64,000 nucleotides of DNA, from NCBI GenBank assembly GCA_963760125.1, contig CAVXBV010000006.1:124001-188000 (forward strand), written 5' to 3'. The translations under genes and the position numbers were made by a program. A model generated the notes under the pieces. That model did not search any database. It was not told the DNA's origin and worked only from the letters and a program-made list of their open reading frames with translations. Positions 16,053 to 23,375 of this stretch are shown one piece after another (position 1 is the first letter of the stretch; every line of letters starts with the position of its first letter). Source of the DNA: RYN-111 sp963760125 (GTDB lineage Bacteria > Actinomycetota > Actinomycetes > Mycobacteriales > SCTD01).

Positions 16053-16488
16053 CGAGCACCTCCCTGGCTGCCTGGCGCGCGCGGTAGAGAGCGGTCCGCA
16101 CGGCTCCGGGCGTGCTCCCGCTCATGGCCGCGACCTCGGGACAGCTGAACCCGTAGACGTGCACCAGCACGAGCAGCCGCTGATCCGACTCTGCCAGCCG
16201 GGCAAGCACGACCCGCACCGCCACGTCGTCGTCGAGCGCCTCGACCGGGTCGAGCGCGTGCTCGTCGAGGCGCGTGTGTCGCGCTCCTCGCCGTACCTCG
16301 TCGATGAGGACGTTGCGGGCGATGGCGAGCAACCAGGCCGGCGGTGACTCGCCCCGCCAGCCGAGGAAGGCGCGGGTCGCGCGGTAGAACGTCTCTGCCG
16401 CGAGCTCTTCGGCGAGCGAGCGGTCGCGGACGCGCGTCGTGAGATAGCCCAGGACCAGTCCCCAGTGCTCACGGAACATCTCCTCCAT
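16039..16488 (-). CDS. ECF-family RNA polymerase sigma factor
   Basis: A 149-residue sigma factor from the ATG at 16488; the frame stays open for 40 more codons without homology. Region 2: FREHWGLVLGYLTTRVRDRSLAEELAAETFYRATRAF, then PPAWLLAIARNVLIDEVRR. Region 4: DQRLLVLVHVYGFSCPEVAAMSGSTPGAVRTALYRAR. The start is uncertain; a GGGGGAGG lies about 22 nt upstream, further than normal. It heads a minus-strand operon with two membrane proteins, galE and a degenerate epimerase. It probably responds to a membrane or envelope signal relayed by the next gene's product. Confidence 0.85.
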   Translation of the reverse strand: MEEMFREHWGLVLGYLTTRVRDRSLAEELAAETFYRATRAFLGWRGESPPAWLLAIARNVLIDEVRRGARHTRLDEHALDPVEALDDDVAVRVVLARLAESDQRLLVLVHVYGFSCPEVAAMSGSTPGAVRTALYRARQAAREVLDDRA

Positions 16489-16630
16489 GCCGGTGACGGC
16501 GATGGCACGCCTCCCCCGAGGTGGCCCGTCCGGGCGGTCCGGACAGGAGATGGACGGAGCAACCGGGGCAAGTGTCACAGAGCACTTTGCGCGGCGCCGG
16601 CGCGACACCCAGGAGGGAGGGAAGCGGTGC

Positions 16631-16912
16631 CTATTCGGCGCGGAACTCCACGTGCTCGATCTCGATCCGCACCTGCTGGATCCGGGTGAGCACCCGGGCG
16701 CGCAGGTCGATCGGGGCCTTGTCGGAGCAGGAGCGGGCGACCAGCGCCTTCACCGCCTGCTCGAGGCCGTACTTGCGCAGACAGGGGGCGCACTCCTCGA
16801 GGTGGATGCGCACGTGATCGCGGGCGTGCTCGTCGCACTCGCCGTCGAGGTACAGGTAGACGGTCTCGAGGACCTCGCTGCACGGGGTCTCGTGCGGGTC
16901 GCCGCAGCTCAT
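16631..16912 (-). CDS. rsrA: Mycothiol-system anti-sigma factor RsrA
   Basis: A 93-residue zinc anti-sigma factor that holds SigR inactive under reducing conditions and releases it when a disulfide forms. The ligands Cys11, His37, Cys41 and Cys44 (HLEECAPC) fall at exactly the numbers known for Streptomyces coelicolor RsrA, with further cysteines at 3 and 26. It overlaps the sigR stop by 4 nt (ATGA), ensuring matched synthesis. Disulfide stress sensing is established for the family; stoichiometry and targets here are inferred. Confidence 0.93.
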   Translation of the reverse strand: MSCGDPHETPCSEVLETVYLYLDGECDEHARDHVRIHLEECAPCLRKYGLEQAVKALVARSCSDKAPIDLRARVLTRIQQVRIEIEHVEFRAE

Positions 16913-17640
16913 GCCTCGACCCCACCCTCAACGGCGTCCGACGGCTCAGCGACCTTGACCAGGCCGCGCTCGACCGCGTAGTCGTGCAGGAGGGACTTGA
17001 GCCCCCGACGACCGCGGTGCAGGCGTGACATCACGGTGCCGATCGGCGTCCCCATGATCTCGGCGATCTCCTTGTAGGAGAAGCCCTCGACGTCCGCGAG
17101 GTAGACCGCCATGCGGAAGTCCTCGGGGAGCGCCTGCAGCGCGTCCTTGACGTCGCTGTCGGGAAGGTGGTCGAGCGCTTCCATCTCGGCGCTGCGCAGG
17201 CCGGTGGAGGTGTGGGCCTCCGCCGCCGCGAGCTGCCAGTCCTCGATCTGCTCGGTCGGGGACTGCAGCGGCTGGCGCTGCTTCTTGCGGTAGGTGTTGA
17301 TGAACGTGTTCGTGAGGATGCGGTACAGCCAGGCCTTGAGGTTGGTGCCCTCCTGGAACTGGTGGAACGCCGCGAACGCCTTCACGAAGGTCTCCTGGAC
17401 GAGGTCCTCGGCATCCGCCGGGTTGCGCGTCATCCGGAGCCCGGCGGAGTAGAGCTGGTCGAGGAACGGCAGGGCGTCGCGCTCGAACCGCGCGTTCCGC
17501 TGCTCGCTGGTCTCCTCGGGCACTGGCACCTCCTCAGGCGCCACCGACGCTACAGGAGCAGACTCGAAGGGCAGCAGGTCGCTGGCGGCCGTGGGGTCCC
17601 AGGCGGCGTACGCCGGGACCGCTGCGCGGCAGGGCACCAT
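16909..17640 (-). CDS. sigR: RNA polymerase sigma factor SigR (SigH/RpoE family)
   Basis: A group 4 sigma factor of 243 residues that drives the thiol-oxidative stress regulon (thioredoxin, mycothiol, proteases). Region 2: DALPFLDQLYSAGLRMTRNPADAEDLVQETFVKAF and LKAWLYRILTNTFINTYRK. Region 4: LPEDFRMAVYLADVEGFSYKEIAEIMGTPIGTVMSRLHRGRRGLK. I choose the ATG at 17640 because a GGAGGAGGAG ribosome site lies just before it and a SigR-type promoter ends near 17681; the upstream ATG at 17682 would lie inside that promoter. The N-terminal 45 residues are family-variable. rsrA follows with a 4-nt overlap. Confidence 0.93.
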   Translation of the reverse strand: MVPCRAAVPAYAAWDPTAASDLLPFESAPVASVAPEEVPVPEETSEQRNARFERDALPFLDQLYSAGLRMTRNPADAEDLVQETFVKAFAAFHQFQEGTNLKAWLYRILTNTFINTYRKKQRQPLQSPTEQIEDWQLAAAEAHTSTGLRSAEMEALDHLPDSDVKDALQALPEDFRMAVYLADVEGFSYKEIAEIMGTPIGTVMSRLHRGRRGLKSLLHDYAVERGLVKVAEPSDAVEGGVEA

Positions 17641-17680
17641 CTGCTCCTCCTCCGGGACGTCGGGGTGTGTCACCGCTCTC

Positions 17681-17707
17681 AACGCTTGTCAGGCGGTGGG
17701 GCATTCC
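17681..17707 (-). promoter_or_regulatory. SigR-type autoregulatory promoter
   Basis: On the minus strand GGAAT (17707 to 17703) and GTT (17683 to 17681) are separated by 19 nt. This is close to the SigR/SigH consensus GGAAT-N18-GTT. It ends 41 nt before the sigR ATG at 17640, leaving space for a leader containing the ribosome site. Positive autoregulation of sigR-rsrA from such a promoter is established in Streptomyces; here it is inferred. The one-nt longer spacer is the only deviation. Confidence 0.6.
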
Positions 17708-17719
17708 GTCCCTGCCAAC

Positions 17720-17725
17720 TAGGCT
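17720..17725 (+). promoter_or_regulatory. -10 element for leaderless dtxR-family gene
   Basis: TAGGCT is followed by 7 nt and the ATG at 17733. It stands back to back with the SigR-type promoter (17681-17707), so the two divergent promoters are packed within 45 bp. Confidence 0.45.
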
Positions 17726-17732
17726 CGGCCGC

Positions 17733-18422
17733 ATGCAGGGAGAGCGGTCGGCAGGTCAGCACGGCGCCGGGCACCACCCTGCCGTCGAGCAGTACCTCGA
17801 GACCATCCTCGAGCTGGAGGAGTCCGGCATCCTCCCCCTGCGCGCCCGGCTCGTGGAGCGGCTCGGCGTCAGCGCCCCGTCGGTGAGCGAGACCGTGAAG
17901 CGGCTCGAGCGCGAGGACTACCTGACGCTCGATGACGACCGGGTGATCCACCTGACCGCGACCGGCCGCGAGTACGCCACCGCGGTCCTGCGCCGCCACC
18001 GGCTCGCCGAGCTGCTGCTCGTCGAGGTGCTGAAGGTCCCGTGGTCGCAGGTGCACGAGGAGGCCTGCCGGCTCGAGCACGCGATCAGCGACAACCTCGA
18101 GGCCCACCTGGTCCGCCTGCTCGGCGACCCCGGTGCCTGCCCGCACGGCAACCCCATCCCGGGCTCGGCCAACATCGTCGACCCCGGTCCGCTCCGGGCC
18201 CTGGCCGACGTCCCGGTCGGTCGGCGCTGCACCGTCCGCCGCATCGACGAGCACCTGCAGACCCAGCTCGAGCACATGGTGGACCTCGAGCGCGGCCGGC
18301 TGCTGCCCGGACAGGCCGTCACCCGCGTCAGCGGCGAGGACGACGAGGTCGTGCTGGACGTCGACGGCGTGTCCGTGACGCTCGCCCGGTCGGTGGCGAC
18401 CGAGGTCTACGTCAGCGCCTGA
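17733..18422 (+). CDS. DtxR-family metal-dependent repressor
   Basis: A 229-residue regulator of iron or manganese homeostasis. Order: winged HTH (about 15-75, RLGVSAPSVSETVKRLERED), dimerisation and metal domain (75-140), and a C-terminal SH3-like domain (about 160-229). Metal ligands typical of DtxR/IdeR are present: His89 and Glu93 (HRLAE), Cys112, Glu115 and His116 (EACRLEH), followed by HGNPIPG. Length and ligands fit IdeR/DmdR-type Fe(II) sensors, though MntR-like specificity cannot be excluded. The ATG at 17733 is chosen from the leaderless -10. Its last 16 nt overlap the converging hydrolase gene. Confidence 0.88.
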   Translation: MQGERSAGQHGAGHHPAVEQYLETILELEESGILPLRARLVERLGVSAPSVSETVKRLEREDYLTLDDDRVIHLTATGREYATAVLRRHRLAELLLVEVLKVPWSQVHEEACRLEHAISDNLEAHLVRLLGDPGACPHGNPIPGSANIVDPGPLRALADVPVGRRCTVRRIDEHLQTQLEHMVDLERGRLLPGQAVTRVSGEDDEVVLDVDGVSVTLARSVATEVYVSA

Positions 18423-18997
18423 AGCCAGGCCCGCACCTGCTCCCGTACCTGCGACATCGGCTCGGGGTCGAGCCTGCGCACCCGGAAGCCGTGGTCGGCG
18501 CCCGGCACGACCACGGCGCCTGGCGGGATCCCGAACGCGTCCCGGTCCCCTTGCACGACCAGCACGGGTACGTCGACGGCGGCCAGCTCGGACAGGCGGC
18601 TGCGCTCGGGGTGACCGGGCGGGTGGAGCGGGAACGCGAGGCACAGGACCGCGTCGGCCCCGATGAGCGCGGCGGTGCGGCAGGCGACCCTGGCTCCGGC
18701 GCTGCGGCCCCCGACGACGAGCGGCGTACCGGTGAGCGTGGCGAGGACAGCGAGCCAGGCCTGGTCCAGCCGGGGCGGGGCCTCGGCGATCTTGCGACCC
18801 CGCACCCGCCACGGCTGCTCGACCAGGGCGACCCGCCAGTCGACGGCCGACGCCGCCTCAGCAGCGGCCACCAGGTCCGGCGCGTCGACGCCTCCCCCGG
18901 CGCCGTGACCGAGGACGAGCAACCCCGCCCCGGAGCCGGCCTCGTGCACCCGGGCGACCCCTACAGGAGTGTCGACGTCGCGACAGGTGAGACGCAC
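18407..18997 (-). CDS. Alpha/beta hydrolase of the KANL3/TEX30 type
   Basis: A 196-residue hydrolase with oxyanion-region sequence LVLGHGAGGG near residue 28, nucleophile elbow GRSAGA (Ser99), acid residue in VVQGDRDAFG and histidine in GADHGF. The small size and HGAGGG resemble the dienelactone hydrolase-like KANL3/TEX30 group. Substrate unknown. The GTG at 18997 begins the homologous part; the frame is open upstream. It converges on the dtxR-family gene and is divergent from the methyltransferase at 19022, with only 24 nt between them. Confidence 0.8.
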   Translation of the reverse strand: MRLTCRDVDTPVGVARVHEAGSGAGLLVLGHGAGGGVDAPDLVAAAEAASAVDWRVALVEQPWRVRGRKIAEAPPRLDQAWLAVLATLTGTPLVVGGRSAGARVACRTAALIGADAVLCLAFPLHPPGHPERSRLSELAAVDVPVLVVQGDRDAFGIPPGAVVVPGADHGFRVRRLDPEPMSQVREQVRAWLQALT

Positions 18998-19021
18998 GGG
19001 ACGAAGGGTAGGAGGCTGCGC

Positions 19022-20143
19022 ATGCCCTTGCTCGACCCCGCGGGCGGGGCGACCGTCTCCACGCCGGTGACGGCCGTCGTCCCCCCGACGACCTCGTCCT
19101 ACTGGCCGTTCTACGAGGCGGTCGCCGAGGCCCAGCTGCAGGCGTGGCTGCCTGGGACGCGCCTGCGGGTCCTCGACCTGTCCGGCGACGGGCCCCGACG
19201 CGCCCGACTGCTGCGCGACGCCGGCCACGAGGTCCTCCGGGTCGGGGACGGTCCGGTCACGGGCGTGACGACCCTCATGGCGGACACGCGGTCGCTCCCG
19301 TGGCTGCAGGACGAGGCGGTCGACGCGGTGGTGGCGGAGTCCCGTGCCCTGTCAGCCTGTTTGGCGGCCGAGGAGACCGCTCGGGACCTGGTGCGGGTCC
19401 TGCGTCCCGGCGGCCGGTTGCTGCTGGTTGTCGACTCCCTGGTGACCGGCCTGGCCCACCTGGCCGACCAGGGCCGATGGGCCGAGCTGGCCGATGTCCC
19501 CTCCGCCGACGTCGTCCTGGTGCCCGGCCCGGACGGCACCATCACCCGCTGCTTCTGGCCGGAGGAGCTGCAGAGCCTGCTCGAGGACAGCGGCTTCGAC
19601 GTCGAGTGGGTGCGCCCGCGTACGGTGCTCACGCCGGCCACGGTCGAGCGGGCGGTCGCCGCCGGCGGTGACGAGGCGCTCCGTGCGCTGGTGCGCACCG
19701 AGCTCGCGCTGTCCGCCGAGCGGGAGGGCGAGACCGGCCTTCACCTGGTGGCGAGCGCCCGCCGCCGCTGCGCTGAGAGCTCGGAGGCGTCAGGCCTCGT
19801 TGGCCTCGTGCTTCTCCTGGCAGACGAGGCAGCGCGCCGCCTCAGGACGGAACTCCAGCCGCGCCTCGGCGATCTTCTCGCCGCAGTCCACGCACACGCC
19901 GTACGTTCCGGCGTCCAGGCGGGCGAGCGCGGCCTGCGCCTCCGTGCGGCGCACCTCGGCGGCCTCGACGAGGGCCTCCTCGCGGTCGGCCTCGACCTGC
20001 TCGGACGCGAGGTCCTCCTGGTCCTCGACGACCTCGCTCTCCTCCTCCTGCTCGAGCTCGAGGGTGGCGATGACGGCGTCGGCCTCGCGCACGACCTGCT
20101 CGAGGTCGGTACGGGCAGCGTCGAGGTCCACGGGTGCTCCTAG
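19022..20143 (+). CDS. Class I SAM-dependent methyltransferase, C-terminus doubtful
   Basis: A methyltransferase with AGGAGG six nt before the ATG. Residues 1-250 are convincing: motif I is modified (LRVLDLSGDGPRRARLLRDAGHEV), followed by MADTRSLPWLQDEAVDAVVAE and VRVLRPGGRLLLVVDSL. The frame has no stop until 20141-20143, giving 373 residues, but from about 19790 it reads antisense to the DksA/TraR gene and looks like low-complexity Leu/Glu sequence. The real protein probably ends near 19785 (LVASARRR). A lost stop or an indel there is likely. Substrate unknown. Confidence 0.6.
   Translation: MPLLDPAGGATVSTPVTAVVPPTTSSYWPFYEAVAEAQLQAWLPGTRLRVLDLSGDGPRRARLLRDAGHEVLRVGDGPVTGVTTLMADTRSLPWLQDEAVDAVVAESRALSACLAAEETARDLVRVLRPGGRLLLVVDSLVTGLAHLADQGRWAELADVPSADVVLVPGPDGTITRCFWPEELQSLLEDSGFDVEWVRPRTVLTPATVERAVAAGGDEALRALVRTELALSAEREGETGLHLVASARRRCAESSEASGLVGLVLLLADEAARRLRTELQPRLGDLLAAVHAHAVRSGVQAGERGLRLRAAHLGGLDEGLLAVGLDLLGREVLLVLDDLALLLLLELEGGDDGVGLAHDLLEVGTGSVEVHGCS
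19790..20131 (-). CDS. DksA/TraR-family C4 zinc finger protein
   Basis: A 113-residue protein: a long acidic N-terminal helix region (about 1-75, rich in Glu, Asp and Gln, predicted coiled coil) and a C-terminal C4 zinc finger GVCVDCGEKIAEARLEFRPEA with CLVC. This is the compact DksA/TraR architecture; such proteins bind in the RNA polymerase secondary channel, but the actinobacterial members are little characterised. GTG start at 20131 with TAGGAG upstream. The opposite-strand methyltransferase frame overlaps the whole gene; this gene is the credible reading of the segment. Confidence 0.85.
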   Translation of the reverse strand: MDLDAARTDLEQVVREADAVIATLELEQEEESEVVEDQEDLASEQVEADREEALVEAAEVRRTEAQAALARLDAGTYGVCVDCGEKIAEARLEFRPEAARCLVCQEKHEANEA

Positions 20144-20231
20144 TGCTCAGTCGTCCAGCTCGGCAGGTACGGCGAGCAGGTGCTGCCCGGTCCGGTCGTC
20201 CAGCATGCCCTACCCGCGCCGCGGGCCGCCG

Positions 20232-20237
20232 TAGCCT
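20232..20237 (+). promoter_or_regulatory. -10 element for leaderless surface-protein gene
   Basis: TAGCCT is followed by 7 nt and the GTG at 20245. No Shine-Dalgarno is seen. Confidence 0.4.
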
Positions 20238-20244
20238 GAGCCCG

Positions 20245-21519
20245 GTGAGGAACCTGGCCGCGGCGGTGCTGGTCGGCGCGCTGCTGCTCGCGTCCGCCGG
20301 ACCGGCGCTGGCGGACACCCTCGAGCTGCCCACCCCCGAGGCAGCCCGCGCGCAGCAGAACGACCTGCTGCTCGCCCTCGGCGGCCGGCCCGACCGGCTG
20401 CTGGCCAGCGACGTGCCGGGTCCGGTCGTCAACGACGAGGTGGTCCACGTGGGCCTCGCCGGGGACGGCGGGGTCCAGGTCGTGACCGCTGACCAGCGGT
20501 TGCAGCTCACCGGTGAGGGCGACTACGCCGTCCGCGAGCGCGGGCCGGCCCGGTCCGCCACCAGCCTGGGCAGCGAGCGGCCGCCGATCACCCGGCTCGG
20601 CGCCGTGGTCTGGCAGGGGTTCTCCCCCGGCCGCCGTGATCTGGCGGCCCGGCTGGTGCTCGACCCGGCGATCGAGGGGCCGCGCCTGCCCCTGACCGTG
20701 TCGCTGTCGTTCACCGGCGCCGACGGCCAGGCCCGCCCGCTGCAGCCCGGGGGCCGCATCCCCGAGGCGGGGACCACCACGCTGACCGTGACCAACGCGA
20801 CCAGCCAGCCCCAGGTGCTGCCGACAGCAGCAGACGCAGCTGCCGCGGTCGTCGCCCCCCTGCTGGACGCGGCGCTGGCCGTCAGCCGGCGGCCGGGTCC
20901 CGGGCGGCTGCCCAGCACCGACCTCGGCCTGCCGACGTCCCTGGCCGCGACCGGCGCGGCGCGCATCCAGGCCAGCCAGGCGGTGCCGCTGAGGGTGACC
21001 GGGTCGCTCGTCGTCACGGGCACCACGGCCACCGTCGAAGGGCCGTCGACGACGCCCACGGCGACGGGCGCGACCTTTGCCGGAACCCTTGGCGGCTCCC
21101 TGCCCGCCAACGCCGGTGCCGCGGTCACCTTCACCGTGCGTACCGAGGGACCCGGCGTCCTCACCGTGGACCTGACGGCGGTCGGCGCGCTGAACACCGG
21201 CGAGCTCACCCCGCCGGAGGGCTTCTCCACGTGGGCTCGCTGGGCGGCCGCCGAGCCGCCGGTCGCGCAGCGCAAGCAGGCGCTGGACCTGCTCATCGCG
21301 GTGGCGGCGACCGGCGCACGCGCGTCGTCGTACAGCCCGTACCTGGGGGCGGACCTGCAGGGGACGGGCACGACGGAGTTCCGCTACGCCTTCGCGCCCC
21401 CTCCGGAGCGGGTCGCCGTGGTCCAGGGGCTGACCCCGCAGTGGGGCGTGCTGGCGCTCACCGGCCTCGCCCTGCTGGTGCTGCTCTCCCAGGCCGGACT
21501 GCTCTGGCGGCAGAGCTAG
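20245..21519 (+). CDS. Exported, membrane-anchored protein of unknown function
   Basis: A 424-residue protein with a signal peptide (VRNLAAAVLVGALLLASAGPALA, probable cleavage after ALA), a large extracytoplasmic Ala/Thr/Gly-rich beta-type region and a C-terminal helix (WGVLALTGLALLVLLSQAGLLW) ending in RQS. It should sit on the outer face of the membrane with a very short cytosolic tail. I recognise no enzyme motif and see no cysteines. GTG 20245 is chosen for the leaderless -10 and because the signal peptide begins there; the ORF extends 37 codons upstream without signal character. It converges on the SRAP gene with a 4-nt overlap. Confidence 0.65.
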   Translation: MRNLAAAVLVGALLLASAGPALADTLELPTPEAARAQQNDLLLALGGRPDRLLASDVPGPVVNDEVVHVGLAGDGGVQVVTADQRLQLTGEGDYAVRERGPARSATSLGSERPPITRLGAVVWQGFSPGRRDLAARLVLDPAIEGPRLPLTVSLSFTGADGQARPLQPGGRIPEAGTTTLTVTNATSQPQVLPTAADAAAAVVAPLLDAALAVSRRPGPGRLPSTDLGLPTSLAATGAARIQASQAVPLRVTGSLVVTGTTATVEGPSTTPTATGATFAGTLGGSLPANAGAAVTFTVRTEGPGVLTVDLTAVGALNTGELTPPEGFSTWARWAAAEPPVAQRKQALDLLIAVAATGARASSYSPYLGADLQGTGTTEFRYAFAPPPERVAVVQGLTPQWGVLALTGLALLVLLSQAGLLWRQS

Positions 21520-22172
21520 ACCGGACGGATCAGGTCGGGTCCGTCGTTGCGGACGTTGCCGACGTCCTTGCTGACGGGCCAGGCGTCCAACACCCCTGCG
21601 ACGCCCGGGACGAGCAGGTCACCGGGGTCGGCCACGGCCCGGTCGAGCCAGACCGACCAGTGCTCGCGCGGGACGAGCAGCGGCGTGCGGTCGTGGATCT
21701 CACCGAGGTCATCGGGCGCACTCGTCGTGATCACCGTGACGGTGGACAGCCACTCCCCCTCGGGCCCCTTCCAGTGCTCGTACAGGCCGGCCATCGCGAG
21801 TGGGTCGGGGGTGGACAGGTAGTAGGGCTGCTTGGTCGTGCCGTCGGCCTTCCACTCGTAGTAGCCGTCAGCGGGGACCAGGCACCGGCGCCCCGCGAAC
21901 GCCTTGCGGAACGCCGGTTTCTCGCGCACCGACTCGGCCCGCGCGTTGATCATCCGGGCCGCCCCCTTGGCGTCCTTGGACCAGGACGGCACCAGCCCCC
22001 AGCGCAGCACGCGCAGCTGCCGGACGCCCTCCTTCGACGCCACGACGCCGTAGACCGGGTCGGTGGGGGCGACGTTCCAGGAGGGCGCGAGCTCCTGCTC
22101 GGGCGGCTCCTCGACGTCGAAGAACGACGCCAGGTCGTCGGGCCGGCGGCTGGAGGCGTAGCGACCGCACAT
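21516..22172 (-). CDS. SRAP (YedK/HMCES-like) abasic-site shield protein
   Basis: Forms a covalent thiazolidine link with abasic sites in single-stranded DNA via its N-terminal cysteine. The 218-residue protein has the full SRAP set: MCGRYA with catalytic Cys2, WNVAPTDP, LRWGLVPSWSKD, MINARAESV, RRCLVPADGYYEW with the catalytic Glu, and EIHDRTP with the His. The ATG at 22172 follows directly on the TAG of the ABC-transporter binding-protein gene (TAGATG), suggesting co-transcription. In Mycobacterium the sigH-SRAP-aroA-rsgA neighbourhood is, to my recollection, conserved. Confidence 0.93.
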   Translation of the reverse strand: MCGRYASSRRPDDLASFFDVEEPPEQELAPSWNVAPTDPVYGVVASKEGVRQLRVLRWGLVPSWSKDAKGAARMINARAESVREKPAFRKAFAGRRCLVPADGYYEWKADGTTKQPYYLSTPDPLAMAGLYEHWKGPEGEWLSTVTVITTSAPDDLGEIHDRTPLLVPREHWSVWLDRAVADPGDLLVPGVAGVLDAWPVSKDVGNVRNDGPDLIRPV

Positions 22173-23375
22173 CTACTGCGGGACCAGCGGGAGGTTGGTC
22201 GACAGCTTGTCGTCCTTCCGCGGGAAGAAGCGCATGTCCTGGTACTCCGCGAAGTACATGTCGTCGGGGCTGACACCCTCCCGGTCGTCCGGCCCGAAGC
22301 CGCGCTCGTCCCCGTTGGCACCGGTGACCGTGACCTGCTGCAGAGCGGCGAGGACCTCAGCAGGCTCGGTGCTCCTGGCCCGCGCGAGCGCGGCCTCGAG
22401 CAGCACGATCGCGTCGTACGGGTACATCGACCAGTCGGGCGGCATGACGACGTCCTGGCCCCCGACCTGCACCCCGATGGTGTCCGGACCGTACTTCTTC
22501 TCGTACTCCGCGCGGTACGCCGCAAAGGGCGCCCCACCCACCTCGCTGGTGATCCGGAACGACACGAAGATCGTGCCGTCCAGCCACTCCGGGTGGTCCG
22601 CCAGCCGCTGCCGCACCAGCGGGTCCTCCCCCGCCGGGCCGGTGTAGACGGGGACGTCCCACCCGGTGCTGCGGGCGGCCCGCAGCACCGCCGCGACCCC
22701 GGCCGCGCGCGCCCAGACCACCAGGACCTTCGCCCCGCTGCGTCGCGCGGCGAGGACCTGCGCACTCACGTCGCTCGCGCTCTCCGGGACGGTCTGCTCG
22801 CTGACGACCCGCACCTCGTTGTGCAGCAGGTCAGCCTTGACGTTGGCGGCGCCCTCGCGGCCGTAGGAGGAGTCATCGGCCAGCAGCGCCACCGGCTCGC
22901 CGGTGCGGGTGTCCGCGAGGTAGTCCGCCATGCGTCGGCAGAGCGCGACGTTGGCCGGGGCCATGCGGAAGACCGTCGGACGCGACGCGGCGTCGGTGAT
23001 CGAGGCACCACCCTCGAAGGTCACGAACACCGGCAGGCTGGCCGGGTCGGTGACCGCAGCGACCGCCTCCGCGCCGACCCCGTCGATGATCAGCGCGACG
23101 GCGCCTTTGGACACGGCGGTCCGGGCATGGGTCGCGGCCGACTGGGCGGAGCCGCCGTTGTCCAGCACCTCGAGGCGGACCTTGCGGCCGGACCCGGCGT
23201 TGACCCGGTCGACGGCCAGACGTGCTCCCTTGTCGAGGAACTCACCGATCCAGGGCTGCGCGGTGAGCGGTGCGCTGACGACCACGAGGGCCTCGTCCTT
23301 GGCCGCCGACGCCCCGGAGCTGCACGAAGAGAGCCCGAGGCAGGCGACGAGCAGCAGCAGAGCGGGGCGCTTCAC
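22173..23375 (-). CDS. Branched-chain amino-acid-type ABC transporter binding lipoprotein (LivK-like)
   Basis: A 400-residue periplasmic-binding-type lipoprotein. Signal peptide with lipobox LSSC (lipidated Cys18), then a type I fold of the Leu/Ile/Val family: ARLAVDRVNAGSG, LIIDGVGAEAV, ADDSSYGREGAANVKADL, and YPYDAIVLLEAALARA near the end. Ligand may be an amino acid, urea or another small amide; binding residues cannot be assigned by eye. It is last in the operon livH - livMG fusion - livK, overlapping the fusion stop by 4 nt. Confidence 0.87.
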   Translation of the reverse strand: MKRPALLLLVACLGLSSCSSGASAAKDEALVVVSAPLTAQPWIGEFLDKGARLAVDRVNAGSGRKVRLEVLDNGGSAQSAATHARTAVSKGAVALIIDGVGAEAVAAVTDPASLPVFVTFEGGASITDAASRPTVFRMAPANVALCRRMADYLADTRTGEPVALLADDSSYGREGAANVKADLLHNEVRVVSEQTVPESASDVSAQVLAARRSGAKVLVVWARAAGVAAVLRAARSTGWDVPVYTGPAGEDPLVRQRLADHPEWLDGTIFVSFRITSEVGGAPFAAYRAEYEKKYGPDTIGVQVGGQDVVMPPDWSMYPYDAIVLLEAALARARSTEPAEVLAALQQVTVTGANGDERGFGPDDREGVSPDDMYFAEYQDMRFFPRKDDKLSTNLPLVPQ

